A stretch of 64,000 nt of DNA from Thalassobacillus pellis. GTDB taxonomy: Bacteria > Bacillota > Bacilli > Bacillales > Halobacillaceae. Where the stretch lies: the NCBI RefSeq assembly GCF_016908295.1, contig NZ_JAFBDO010000006.1:62001-126000 (forward strand), given 5' to 3'. Positions 9,320 to 18,824 of this stretch are shown in pieces (within the stretch, counting starts at the first letter, position 1; each line of letters starts with the position of its first letter). A model generated the notes under the pieces. The model had not been told where the DNA came from. It made no database searches and saw only the letters and a program-made list of their open reading frames with translations. The translations under genes and the position numbers were made by a program.

Positions 9320-10439
9320 AAAATCAATTGAGAAAGTACCTGGTGGATTAATGGTAGTTCCATTGATATTTGGAGCTTTTTTAAATACAATCGATCAAAT
9401 GCATATACCGGCAGTCATGAACGTCCTTAAAGGCCTGGGGGTTTCAGCTACTGAGGAAGGTTATTACGAGTTTCTGAGAATCGGAGGATTCTCACAGGAA
9501 CTTTTTAAAGATGGTGCGCTTGTACTGATTGCATTATTCTTATTCTGTGCTGGTAGTCAAATGGATTTAAGGATAGGCGGAAGAGCTTTAAAAAAAGGGG
9601 TAATGCTGACTGCCACTAAATATCTAACAGGCCTGGCTGTCGGAATGGCATTCGGATATTTCTTCGATCCAATGAGTGGATTGTTTGGTCTTTCTACTCT
9701 GGCGATCATTGCTGGTATGACAAATGGTAATGGGGGTATGTATGCCGCATTGACCGGGCAGTATGGCAACCGTTCAGATGTAGGTGCTGTAGCGATTCTT
9801 TCTCTGAATGACGGACCATTTTTTACGCTGATGTCCTTAGGTTTGCTAGGTTCAAGTTTCCCAATCATTTCTTTTATTGCCGTCTTATTACCGATTGCCA
9901 TTGGTATGTTGTTGGGGAATTTAGATTCTGAGATCCGTGAATTTTTGAAGCCAGGAGAAATTTTGCCTGTACCTTTTTTTGCATTTGCCCTAGGTGCTGG
10001 AATGAACTTAGCTAATTTTTTCAATCCAACCGTCGTAGTGGCCGGATTAACAATTGGTATAATGACTACTGTACTAACTGGGGGAATGGGAATTTTGGTA
10101 TTCAAGCTATTAAAAGAGAAAAGTTATATTGCTCCAGTTGCTGAAGCATCAACAGCAGGTAATGCAGCTGCTACACCAGCTGCTGTAGCAGCTGCTGCCG
10201 GTGTAGCTGCCAGTGCAGGAATGATGAGTGTTGCTGAAGCGAATGCATTCCAGAATATTGCCAATGTAGCAACCGCTCAGATTTCTATTGCTACCCTTAC
10301 TACCGCTATTTTATGCCCGATTGCAGTCATTCTTATTGACAAACATCAAAAGAAAAAAGGCATTAATGGCAAGTTAGAAGAACCAAGGCTTAATTATAGT
10401 CATGATACGAGAGAAAGGGTACGTTCGGCAGTCAATTAA
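9309..10439 (+). CDS. 2-keto-3-deoxygluconate permease family transporter (KdgT-like)
   Basis: A 376-residue KdgT-family membrane protein with about 10 hydrophobic helices. Family features include VPLIFGAFLNTIDQ, GMTNGNGGMYAALTGQYG and AEASTAGNAAATPAAVAAA. Members import sugar acids with protons. Given the kinase and the larA, DUF1537 and pdxA2 genes, the cargo here may be glycerate or a C4 aldonate rather than KDG (inference). The TTG start overlaps garK. Confidence 0.8.
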   Translation: MKIKKSIEKVPGGLMVVPLIFGAFLNTIDQMHIPAVMNVLKGLGVSATEEGYYEFLRIGGFSQELFKDGALVLIALFLFCAGSQMDLRIGGRALKKGVMLTATKYLTGLAVGMAFGYFFDPMSGLFGLSTLAIIAGMTNGNGGMYAALTGQYGNRSDVGAVAILSLNDGPFFTLMSLGLLGSSFPIISFIAVLLPIAIGMLLGNLDSEIREFLKPGEILPVPFFAFALGAGMNLANFFNPTVVVAGLTIGIMTTVLTGGMGILVFKLLKEKSYIAPVAEASTAGNAAATPAAVAAAAGVAASAGMMSVAEANAFQNIANVATAQISIATLTTAILCPIAVILIDKHQKKKGINGKLEEPRLNYSHDTRERVRSAVN

Positions 10440-10445
10440 AAGGTG

Positions 10446-10482
10446 CAGCCCCTGGGATAACTTCTCAGGGGTTAAATCTTTC
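10446..10482 (+). terminator. Weak stem-loop between kdgT-like gene and larA
   Basis: CCCCTG and CAGGGG arms about 11 bp apart are followed by TTAAATCTTT. It may attenuate readthrough into larA rather than end transcription. Confidence 0.35.
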
Positions 10483-10533
10483 TATGAGAAATATGGAAAA
10501 ACAGTATAAAATGAAATAATAGGAGGTATTCAT

Positions 10534-11796
10534 ATGAGAACAACATTACTCTATGGGAAAGAAGGTTTGTCACTGGATTTGCCAGAACAATCTTTCTTGG
10601 TGGAACCGAAAAATTTACCAGGTTTAAAGGAAGAAGAAAAAGTTATTCGCCAAGCGCTTGCAAATCCAATTGGTACTCCTCCTTTAAAAGACATGGTGAA
10701 GTCTTCGGATACTGTAGCTATCGTAATAAGCGATATTACCAGGCCAACTCCAAATCATATATTAGTTCCGTTATTAATTGAAGAATTGAAGCATGTGCCA
10801 TTAGAAAACTTCGTTATAATCAACGGCACGGGAACTCACCGTGACCAAACCAGAGAAGAATTTGTGCAAATGCTTGGCGAGTGGGTAGTAAATAATATTC
10901 GTATCATCAATAATCACTGCCATGATAAAGAAACTTTAGTAAATCTTGGGGAAAGTAAATTTGGCTGTGATGTTTATTTGAATAAAGAATACGTAGAAGC
11001 AGACTTTCGAATAGTAACAGGATTTATCGAACCTCATTTTTTTGCTGGGTTTTCTGGCGGACCTAAAGGGATCATGCCTGGTATTGCAGGGATTGAAACC
11101 ATCATGACCTTCCATAATGCACGTATGATAGGAGATCCTCGTTCTACTTGGGGTAATATGAATGATAACCCCGTACAGGAAATGACCCGTGAAATTAACC
11201 GGATGTGTAAACCACATTTTATGTTAAACGTGACACTAAACAGAGAAAAAGATATTTCTGCTGTTTTTGCTGGAGAGCTTTATAAAGCCCATGACAAAGG
11301 ATGTGCCTTTGCTAAAGAGCACGCCATGATACGCTGCGAAGAGCGTTTTGATGTAGTAATCGCCTCAAACTCGGGGTATCCCCTTGATCAAAACCTATAT
11401 CAGGCTGTAAAAGGAATGAGTGCTGCGCATAAAATAGTGAAAAAAGGCGGAACCATCATCATAGCTGCTGAATGTGCAGATGGTCTTCCGAGTCATGGGA
11501 ATTATTCAAAGATTTTTGAAATGGCGGATACTCCACAGGATTTACTAGATATGATCAATGATCCGAAATTTAAAATGTTCGATCAGTGGCAGGTACAGAA
11601 GCAGGCCGTAACACAAGTATGGGCTGACATTTTTGTCTATTCCAAGCTTACCGATGAGCAAGTAAAAGGAGCAATGCTATCCCCTGCCCATGATATTGAA
11701 AAAACCTTAGAAGTTTTGAAAGAGACCTATGGAGAGAACATGAGTATTGCCGTCTTACCTCTTGGACCTTTAACGATTCCATATATAGAAGAATAA
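10534..11796 (+). CDS. larA: Nickel-pincer cofactor racemase/epimerase LarA homologue
   Basis: A 420-residue LarA-family enzyme. H102, H168, K178 and H194 correspond one for one, at a constant offset of 6, to the L. plantarum LarA residues H108, H174, K184 and H200 that bind or catalyse with the nickel-pincer nucleotide. It should therefore be an active, cofactor-bearing 2-hydroxyacid racemase or epimerase acting by hydride transfer. Lactate itself is uncertain: LarA homologues act on malate, aldonates and other hydroxyacids, and this operon contains glycerate kinase, a sugar-acid permease, a DUF1537 kinase and pdxA2. An excellent AGGAGGT site precedes the ATG. Confidence 0.88.
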   Translation: MRTTLLYGKEGLSLDLPEQSFLVEPKNLPGLKEEEKVIRQALANPIGTPPLKDMVKSSDTVAIVISDITRPTPNHILVPLLIEELKHVPLENFVIINGTGTHRDQTREEFVQMLGEWVVNNIRIINNHCHDKETLVNLGESKFGCDVYLNKEYVEADFRIVTGFIEPHFFAGFSGGPKGIMPGIAGIETIMTFHNARMIGDPRSTWGNMNDNPVQEMTREINRMCKPHFMLNVTLNREKDISAVFAGELYKAHDKGCAFAKEHAMIRCEERFDVVIASNSGYPLDQNLYQAVKGMSAAHKIVKKGGTIIIAAECADGLPSHGNYSKIFEMADTPQDLLDMINDPKFKMFDQWQVQKQAVTQVWADIFVYSKLTDEQVKGAMLSPAHDIEKTLEVLKETYGENMSIAVLPLGPLTIPYIEE

Positions 11797-11923
11797 TAGA
11801 TGGAGCATGGTAGGTATGCCCTAGGATTACAGTAGAAGCAATTTGGCTTGTCTTATTTTGCACCCTCGTAGGAGTAATACTTTTTCTTATAAATACACCA
11901 AAAAAGGGCAAAGGAGGATATTT

Positions 11924-12736
11924 ATGATAGAACATAAGTTTCAAAAACTTGAAGAAATTCTGATAGAAATGGAGACTGTAGTAATTGCATTCTCAGGAGG
12001 AGTAGACAGTACTTTTTTGTTAAAAGTGGCCATTGACACGCTTGGTAGAGAAAGGGTGCTAGCAGTGACGGCAGACAGTGAAACATATCCCTTTGAAGAA
12101 CTCCAAGAAGCAAAACAACTCGCCACACAGCTTCATGCAAGGCATGAAATTATCGAAACATCTGAAATAAACATACCAGGCTATGCTGAAAATACAAGTA
12201 ACCGTTGCTATTTCTGCAAGAAAAGCCTTTTTGAGCATCTCATTCCGATTATGAAACAGCAAGGGTACAAAAATATTGCCTTTGGGTTAATTGCTGATGA
12301 CCTTGGTGAACATAGACCGGGCACCCAAGCAGCACGAGAATATAATGTCCGTGGACCTTTACAGGAAGCTAATCTTTACAAAAGTGAGATTCGAGAGTTA
12401 TCTCAACAGATGGGATTGCGAACTTGGGACAAACCTTCTTTTGCTTGCCTTTCTTCTCGCATTACCTATGGGGAAGAGATAACGATTGAAAAACTACGGA
12501 GAATAGATTGGTCAGAGCAAGTGATTAGGGCTACCGGGATTCGCCAGGTCCGAGTCCGAACACATGGAGAAATCGCCAGGATTGAGGTGGAGCAGGAAGA
12601 CATACCAGTTTTGCTGAAGCATCATGATGAAATTACTTCTAAGTTACAAGAGTTCGGTTATACCTATGTCACGATGGATTTGTCCGGATATAAAAGCGGA
12701 AGCATGAATAAAACCATAAAAAAGGCAGTGAAATAG
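11924..12736 (+). CDS. larE: LarE sulfur transferase for nickel-pincer cofactor
   Basis: A 270-residue PP-loop ATP pyrophosphatase. The PP-loop SGGVDST is at residues 24-30, and C175 in KPSFACLSSR matches L. plantarum Cys176, the sulfur donor that is sacrificed during cofactor synthesis. C95 and C98 in NRCYFCKK are also present. LarE adenylates and thiolates the LarB product. The start at 11924 follows AAAGGAGG; the gap from larA is 128 bp. Confidence 0.9.
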   Translation: MIEHKFQKLEEILIEMETVVIAFSGGVDSTFLLKVAIDTLGRERVLAVTADSETYPFEELQEAKQLATQLHARHEIIETSEINIPGYAENTSNRCYFCKKSLFEHLIPIMKQQGYKNIAFGLIADDLGEHRPGTQAAREYNVRGPLQEANLYKSEIRELSQQMGLRTWDKPSFACLSSRITYGEEITIEKLRRIDWSEQVIRATGIRQVRVRTHGEIARIEVEQEDIPVLLKHHDEITSKLQEFGYTYVTMDLSGYKSGSMNKTIKKAVK

Positions 12737-12741
12737 CAGAA

Positions 12742-13377
12742 ATGGAAAATTTATTCGCAATCCTTGGTCTGGGCTTTTTCCTAGGGATCAAGCATGCTTT
12801 GGAGCCGGATCATGTCGTGGCTGTTTCTACCATTGTAGGAAAGAATAAATCCCCATGGCGGTCCAGCTTTCTAGGTGTTTTTTGGGGAATTGGACACACT
12901 TTGACTTTACTGATAATCTTCCTGCTTCTATATTTTACTAAAACAAGTATACCTGGCACATGGGAAATGTCTTTTGAGCTAGGGGTGGGGATTATGCTTG
13001 TCTATTTGGGAACTTCTCCATTTTTCCCCAAGAAAAAGAATGGAAGAAGAAATCGAAAAGCTATTACGAGCAACCTTTTTATCAAATCTATGGTTATTGG
13101 ACAAATCCATGGGCTTGCAGGGAGTGCAGCAATGACACTGCTGGTAGTTTCCGTGGTGGATTCTCTGAAAGATTCTCTCATCTATATTGGGACCTTTGGA
13201 ATCGGCACGGTTGTAGGAATGCTTTTATTTACATTTGTGCTTAGTTTTCCATTCTTTTTCATTGTCAACAAACATCAGGTCAACACTTTACTGATAAGAG
13301 GGACGGCTATTCTAAGCATCTGTTACGGAATCTATTATATTTATATGGTCGGGTTCGTAGAAGGATTGTTTACATGA
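12742..13377 (+). CDS. NiCoT/UreH-like nickel transporter of the lar operon
   Basis: A 211-residue membrane protein with about 6 helices. The metal-binding first-helix motif reads GIKHALEPDHVVAVSTI, a variant of the HX4DH signature of nickel/cobalt permeases, and a second block FWGIGHTLTLL follows. It begins 5 bp after larE. Nickel uptake fits the need for the LarA cofactor. Unlike L. plantarum, no LarMNQO ABC-type genes are present, so this single protein is the likely dedicated importer. Confidence 0.8.
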   Translation: MENLFAILGLGFFLGIKHALEPDHVVAVSTIVGKNKSPWRSSFLGVFWGIGHTLTLLIIFLLLYFTKTSIPGTWEMSFELGVGIMLVYLGTSPFFPKKKNGRRNRKAITSNLFIKSMVIGQIHGLAGSAAMTLLVVSVVDSLKDSLIYIGTFGIGTVVGMLLFTFVLSFPFFFIVNKHQVNTLLIRGTAILSICYGIYYIYMVGFVEGLFT

Positions 13378-13401
13378 TAAAAACGATTGAAGGTGAATAG
13401 T

Positions 13402-14097
13402 GTGAAAAAATTTGATGACTTAGGTTTTTGTAAAGTAGACACAGATCGGGAAGATCGTACAGGGTATCCAGAAGTGATTTATGGCGAGGGAAAGACTTCC
13501 GACCACATCTCGCAAATTATGGATCGATTAATCAGCCATCATCAGAAAGTAATGATAACTCGGTTGTCAAAAGAAAAAGCAGTAACATTACTAGAAGCAT
13601 TCCCACAAGCGAAGTATGATGAAACTTCAAGAATTTTATTATATGGGGAACCAACCCGGCAGTATGCTGGTGAAGTGATGGTGATGTGTGCAGGAACATC
13701 AGATTTATTTGTTGCGGAAGAAGCAGCACTTACAGCTGAATGGATGGGCTGTAAAGTAAAGAGAGTATATGATGTGGGTGTAGCTGGAATAGATCGTTTA
13801 CTCGCCCATCGAGAAGAAATCACAAAAGCTAGTGTACTCATTGTTGTGGCTGGAATGGAAGGGGCTCTTCCAAGTGTCGTCGGAGGGATGGTCAAACGGC
13901 CAGTTATTGCTGTCCCCACTTCCGTTGGCTACGGAGCTCATTTAGAAGGATTAACACCTCTTCTTTCTATGCTCACCTCGTGTGCTTCTGGAATGAGTGT
14001 GGTAAATATTGATAATGGATTTGGAGCTGCATACCAGGCGGCACTTATTTTACAGCTTGTCTCTGAGGAGGTCAGCAATGAAAAACCTATATCTTGA
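13402..14097 (+). CDS. larB: LarB nicotinic acid adenine dinucleotide carboxylase/hydrolase
   Basis: A 231-residue LarB. The N-terminal part has DREDRTGYPEVIYGEGK and the C-terminal PurE-like domain includes VVAGMEGALPSVVGGMV and TSCASGMSVVNIDNGFGA, the latter with the conserved cysteine that forms an adduct with the NaAD pyridinium. It carboxylates C5 and hydrolyses NaAD in the first cofactor step. The GTG at 13402 follows GAAGGTG; larC begins 20 bp inside its 3' end. Confidence 0.88.
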   Translation: MKKFDDLGFCKVDTDREDRTGYPEVIYGEGKTSDHISQIMDRLISHHQKVMITRLSKEKAVTLLEAFPQAKYDETSRILLYGEPTRQYAGEVMVMCAGTSDLFVAEEAALTAEWMGCKVKRVYDVGVAGIDRLLAHREEITKASVLIVVAGMEGALPSVVGGMVKRPVIAVPTSVGYGAHLEGLTPLLSMLTSCASGMSVVNIDNGFGAAYQAALILQLVSEEVSNEKPIS

Positions 14098-15313
14098 TTG
14101 CCAGTCAGGGATTTCTGGGGATATGACACTAGCTGCACTTATCGATTTAGGTGCTGATATGGAGTACATCCTGTCCGAATTACGAAAACTACCGATTGAT
14201 CCATTTATCATGGATGTGAAACAAATAGAGAAAAAGGGAATTTCCTCTAAATCATTAGTACTTCACTTTACGGAAGAAGAACACAAGCATTTTCATCACC
14301 ATACCACTCCTACACCTTCCCATAGCGCAGATAATCATACGCATCATCATCGCCACGCTTCGGCTATTTTGAAAATGATTAGAGAAAGCGACTTGTCTGA
14401 CAGAGTGAAAGAAAGGAGTCTTTCTGTCTTTGATGTGATTGCTAAAGCAGAAGGAAAAATTCATGGAATGGACCCTGCTGCCGTGCATTTTCATGAAGTA
14501 GGTGCGATGGATTCTATCATTGATGTGATTGGTGTGGCCCTCGCCCTCGAAAGCTTAGACGTAGATAAGATTGTTGCCTCTCCTGTCCCCACTGGTCATG
14601 GGAAAGTGATGATGGCACACGGACTATATCCTATCCCAGCACCAGCAACAGCAGAAATATTAACAGGTGTGCCATTGGCTGATTTCTCTGTAGAAGGGGA
14701 GTTGACCACTCCTACAGGAGCAGGCTTTATTAAAGCTTTAGTAAGTGAATATGGTTCTATGCCAGCAATGCAGATAGAAAAAATCGGTTACGGTGCAGGA
14801 AAAAAAGATTTTGATCATCCCAACGTACTGAGGGTGATGCTTTTTGAAACGAAAGAAAATTATAGTACTGAGACAATTACAGTGGTGGAATGTCAACTTG
14901 ATGATATGCCAGGAGAAGCATTCGGTTACTTAATGGAAGAGGCTTTGGATAAAGGAGCATTGGATTTATATTATACGCCGATTACTATGAAAAAAAGCCG
15001 TCCCGGAATATTGATTACCGTATTATGCAAACCGGAAAGCGCGTTTATCATGGAAGACTTGCTGTTACGAGAAACTACTACTTTTGGGGTCCGTAAGTCG
15101 AAATGGGAAAGGCATATACTTTTACGTCGTTTTCAAAAAGTGGAGACTCCCTACGGTACACTGACGGTGAAAATTGGATTTAAAAACGGAGAAATATATA
15201 AAATTTCCCCCGAATATGAGGAAATAAAAAAGGTTGCCAGAAAGCATTTTGTTCCATTTATGGAGGTATATAGATTAGTAGAAAATATAGCAACAGAACA
15301 AATAACAAAGTAG
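14078..15313 (+). CDS. larC: LarC nickel insertase (single-frame)
   Basis: A 411-residue LarC, starting LYLDCQSGISGDMTLAALIDLG. A histidine-rich stretch (HKHFHHH and HTHHHRH around residues 70-91) is consistent with nickel handling, followed by EGKIHGMDPAAVHFHEVGAMDSIIDVIG. LarC inserts nickel into the pincer nucleotide with CTP. In L. plantarum the protein is made from larC1 and larC2 by programmed frameshifting; here it is one uninterrupted frame. The ATG follows GAGGAGG inside larB. Confidence 0.9.
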   Translation: MKNLYLDCQSGISGDMTLAALIDLGADMEYILSELRKLPIDPFIMDVKQIEKKGISSKSLVLHFTEEEHKHFHHHTTPTPSHSADNHTHHHRHASAILKMIRESDLSDRVKERSLSVFDVIAKAEGKIHGMDPAAVHFHEVGAMDSIIDVIGVALALESLDVDKIVASPVPTGHGKVMMAHGLYPIPAPATAEILTGVPLADFSVEGELTTPTGAGFIKALVSEYGSMPAMQIEKIGYGAGKKDFDHPNVLRVMLFETKENYSTETITVVECQLDDMPGEAFGYLMEEALDKGALDLYYTPITMKKSRPGILITVLCKPESAFIMEDLLLRETTTFGVRKSKWERHILLRRFQKVETPYGTLTVKIGFKNGEIYKISPEYEEIKKVARKHFVPFMEVYRLVENIATEQITK

Positions 15314-15412
15314 TCAGGTTACGTATGGTCCTTGCTACATTCTTGTTTACTATGTGATTTAATTAAGGAGTTAAGTATAAGTGAGTCTTTAAGGAAGCGA
15401 GGATATCCTGGT

Positions 15413-16712
15413 ATGAGTAATAAATTCGGCATTATAGCAGATGATATGACCGGGGCAAATGATAGTGGTGTACAGTTGAAAGAAAGAGGATTGGAAACTA
15501 CCGTTCTATTCCAGTTACCTTTAGGTGCTATGCAGCTCGAGGAAACTTTAGTGATTGATACAGATTCGAGAGCACTTTCCAAAGAAGAAGCCTATAAACT
15601 TACCAAGGAAGCAGCTATGTTTTTAAAACAAAATAAGTATCAATACATCTACAAAAAAATGGATTCAACTCTTAGAGGGTATATTGGTATAGAATTGCAG
15701 GCAATCAAAGAAGTGTTTAACCCGCTATTCTTAGTAGTAGCACCTGCATATCCCGCTTATGGAAGAACGGCAGAAGCCGGTGTACATAAGCTGAACGGGA
15801 CTTTCGTTTCCGAAACTGAATTTGCTCAAGATCCAAAGCACCCAGTGAAAGAATCCCGTATCGATTCTATTATTGAAAGGGAAACAAAAGAAAAAACAGC
15901 TGTCATTTCTATAGAATCATATAAAAATAATCCAATCCTCTTAAATGAAAAGTTAGAATCCCTCAAACAGGAGGGAGTTCATTATCTTATTTGTGATGCT
16001 CGTAATCAAGAGGATTTAAAAGAGATTACGAAAACAATCTCTGATTTTACTGATGAAGTCATATGGGCAGGATCTGCAGGGTTAGCTGAGGTTTTACCCG
16101 AAATATTCCGATTTTTCGTAGAAAAAGAAGTTACCACAGAACTTCCTATTTCTGCAAAAATTCTTACGGTATGTGGAAGTCTATCTCCTACCACGCAAGA
16201 TCAAGTGAAATATACACTAAAACAACCTGGCATCTCTTCTGTGAAAATTGAAACAGAAAGAATCCTAACAGAAACATGGGAAGACGAAAAAAAGCTGATT
16301 GTAACAGCCTGTGTAGATGCTTTTGAGCAACATCAAGATGTGGTGCTTTATTCTTCCATCTACTCCAGAAGTCAAGGAAGCAGTACAGCTTAAAGCGAGT
16401 GAGTGGCAGTTAACAACTTTGGATATGGCGGGCAGGATATCACAAGCTTTGGGGGATATTACAAGAGAAGTTGTTAATAATGTTCCCGAACTTCGTGCTT
16501 TAGTTTTGACTGGAGGAGATACGGCAAAGGATATATCAAAACAATTAGGTGCCACAGGCTTCAGGCTTACACGACAGATAGAAGCTGGAATCCCTCAAGG
16601 AATTTTAATTGGCACCGATCGTTTGATTGAAGTTGTAACTAAAGCTGGAGCGTTTGGAAGTGAAAAATCAATTTATAGAGCGATGAAAGCATTGAAAGGA
16701 GAGCGTGAATAA
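15413..16712 (+). pseudogene. DUF1537 four-carbon acid sugar kinase, interrupted by one frameshift
   Basis: The kinase starts at 15413 (FGIIADDMTGANDSGVQLKERG) and runs in one frame to about 16356 (DVVLYSS). Coding then continues one base further on, TPEVKEAVQLKASEW to the stop at 16710-16712, including the nucleotide-binding RALVLTGGDTAKDI segment. One extra base near 16357, in TTCTTCCATCTACT, explains the break. DUF1537 kinases phosphorylate D-threonate or D-erythronate before PdxA2 acts, and pdxA2 follows with a 1-bp overlap. The break may be real loss of function or a sequencing error; all downstream motifs are intact. Confidence 0.8.
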
Positions 16713-17707
16713 TGGGAACCAAAAAGATCATTGGAATCACGATGGGGGATGTAGCAGGAGTAGGACCTGAAATTATTGTTAAAAGCTTGATCGATGCTGG
16801 ATTTCATGAGCAAGCTATACCTGTGGTGATTGGAGATCAAAAAATACTTGAGCGAGCTGCCAGAATCCTTGGTACAGATATTACCATTAGGAAGGTACAT
16901 AAAACTGAAAAGTTTCTTGGGGAGAAAGGAGAGGTTCTCTGTCTGGATTTAGATCTGCTTCCTGAAGATTTACCCTTTGGAAGAGTTTCTGCAGAAGCTG
17001 GCCATGCTGCATTTGAATACTTAAGAACAGCGATTACCCTGGCGAATGAGGACAAGATCGATGCAATCTGTACTGCTCCATTGAATAAAGAAGCACTTCA
17101 CAAAGGTGGTCATCTTTATCCAGGGCATACGGAAATCCTTGCTGAATTGACTAATACAACTAATTTTTCAATGATGCTCTCCTCACCTAAACTGAAAGTT
17201 ATTCATGTAACAACTCATGTTGGATTGTTAGATGCAATAACAATGATTAACCCAAACCGAGTATATAATGTTATCCGTATGGCTTTCGACACCTTAACTA
17301 AGGCAGGCAATCCTAAACCTAAAATAGCAGTATGTGGAATTAACCCGCATGCTGGTGAGAATGGACTTTTTGGATACGGGGAAGAAGAGGAAAAAGTGAT
17401 ACCAGGAGTAGAGCAGGCCCAGGAAGAGGGTATTGATGTACAAGGTCCATTGCCGGTAGATACGCTCTTCTTTCGTGCGGTGCGTGGGGATTTTGACATA
17501 GTAGTGGCAATGTATCATGATCAAGGTCATGGCCCTATCAAAGTATTAGGTTTAGAATCAGGCGTCAATATAACAGTAGGACTTCCAATTATTCGAACAA
17601 GTGTGGATCATGGAACAGCGTTTGATATTGCCGGGACTGGTAAAGCGGATGAAAAAAGTCTTCAAGAAGCGTTACATCAGGCAATTGAACTGGCACCAAA
17701 TAATTAA
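16712..17707 (+). CDS. pdxA2: PdxA2-type 4-phospho-aldonate dehydrogenase
   Basis: A 331-residue PdxA-family enzyme, full length, with ITMGDVAGVGPEIIVKSL, the metal ligand region GHTEILAELT and MYHDQGHGPIKVLGLESGVN. PdxA2 oxidises 4-phospho-D-threonate or 4-phospho-D-erythronate, with decarboxylation to DHAP, rather than serving pyridoxal synthesis. Its overlap with a DUF1537 kinase gene is the hallmark of that pathway. It is the last gene of the lar operon and ends before the hairpin at 17736. Confidence 0.85.
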   Translation: MGTKKIIGITMGDVAGVGPEIIVKSLIDAGFHEQAIPVVIGDQKILERAARILGTDITIRKVHKTEKFLGEKGEVLCLDLDLLPEDLPFGRVSAEAGHAAFEYLRTAITLANEDKIDAICTAPLNKEALHKGGHLYPGHTEILAELTNTTNFSMMLSSPKLKVIHVTTHVGLLDAITMINPNRVYNVIRMAFDTLTKAGNPKPKIAVCGINPHAGENGLFGYGEEEEKVIPGVEQAQEEGIDVQGPLPVDTLFFRAVRGDFDIVVAMYHDQGHGPIKVLGLESGVNITVGLPIIRTSVDHGTAFDIAGTGKADEKSLQEALHQAIELAPNN

Positions 17708-17735
17708 TGTAACGTAGGTCTAATTTGAACAAGGA

Positions 17736-17768
17736 AAACGTAAACGTTGATGTTTACGTTTGTTTTTT
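17736..17768 (+). terminator. Terminator of the lar/pdxA2 operon, AAACGTAAAC type
   Basis: AAACGTAAAC at 17736-17745 pairs with GTTTACGTTT at 17752-17761, followed by a T run. It belongs to a set of terminators in this window with near-identical arms (27467, 33531, 35338). Confidence 0.8.
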
Positions 17769-17891
17769 GAATCTTTAGGCTGACTGGATAAGTATTTATA
17801 ATCGGGTCTTTGGAGAAAATTCCACTCTATTTTTATACGGAAGGTATAATGGAAGTGAGTAGAAGTTAAGGGAAGTTTGGAGGGACTATTC

Positions 17892-18401
17892 ATGATCATT
17901 AATACCACTAACTCAATCTTGTTGCCCAACCATCTAAGAGGAAGAAGTATTCATACAAACGTCATTCCTACCGTTAGTAATCTTAAGAACATGCTTAAGA
18001 AGTTAGAGGAGAGCCATGGGGATGAAAGTCAGTTGCCATCTTGGGATAGAAGAAGCTATAAAGCGTATCAGCTGGATGCCATCAAAAGCAAATTGTTGTC
18101 CTCTCCACCGGATGAAAGGATTGAATTTGTTAAGGGGCATATATTGAATACCGATCCTTCCAAATTAGGTGCAAGTTGTCTGGATATTTATCTAGTCGCT
18201 TACGTCACTGAAACTTTTGGAAAAGAAAAATCAATTTTTTTTAAATATATAATAGATAATGGAATAACAGATAAAGAAAATTCTGCTCAGGCCATATGGC
18301 AGGTTGGTAAAGGAGACGGGACATACCTTGGGGTACTGGAAGATGATGGATCCATCAAGGATTGGAACTTTTTTGCGCGCTGGATTAAAGGTAAAGAGTA
18401 A
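17892..18401 (+). CDS. Hypothetical protein, 169 residues
   Basis: Not recognised. A soluble protein starting MIINTTNSILLPNHLRGRS after TTTGGAGGGAC. The middle is charged and helical, with DERIEFVKGHILN and LDIYLVAYVTETFGKEKSIFFKYI; no transmembrane segment. The C-terminus DGTYLGVLEDDGSIKDWNFFARWIKG could be a beta-hairpin domain. It stands alone after the pdxA2 terminator. Confidence 0.55.
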   Translation: MIINTTNSILLPNHLRGRSIHTNVIPTVSNLKNMLKKLEESHGDESQLPSWDRRSYKAYQLDAIKSKLLSSPPDERIEFVKGHILNTDPSKLGASCLDIYLVAYVTETFGKEKSIFFKYIIDNGITDKENSAQAIWQVGKGDGTYLGVLEDDGSIKDWNFFARWIKGKE

Positions 18402-18824
18402 ACATCAGGTAATCATTGGATTAAAAATGGTAGATAATCGATGGGTATATTGGGAGGAAAAGAATAATCATTTTTCTTACGGAAAGTCATATCCAGTTTG
18501 CTTGGTTCTTTCTTGGCCGTAGCCTTTTCTTCTGCGAGCTCTTGCTTCCTAAATTCTGATTTCGCCTGTTATTACATTTAAATTGCATCAAACCACTATT
18601 TATAAGGGGAGTGGGGCTTAAGACATCCCAACTAAAATTTCCTCTTTATTTTTGGAGAGAAGTTTCCGATTTCCGTAATAATCTTTTGTAACTTACCACT
18701 ACAGCAACGAAGAGAATTCTTTTTGAGAAGAACTAGTAAAACAGCTTTTGAGGGAGAGAAAGAAAAAAAAGAAATCCATATATAGCATTTATTGAATTAC
18801 CATTATCTTATGGGGGGAGAATTA
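18402..18824. other. Intergenic stretch without a supported gene
   Basis: AT-rich sequence with no ribosome-site-preceded reading frame worth calling. A TGGGGGGAGAATTA ribosome site at its end belongs to the next gene. Confidence 0.5.

Noticed and set aside
10534-11796. A second, independent nickel enzyme function for the lar-like block, such as urease
   Set aside because: No urease or hydrogenase genes; the nickel importer is explained by the LarA cofactor.
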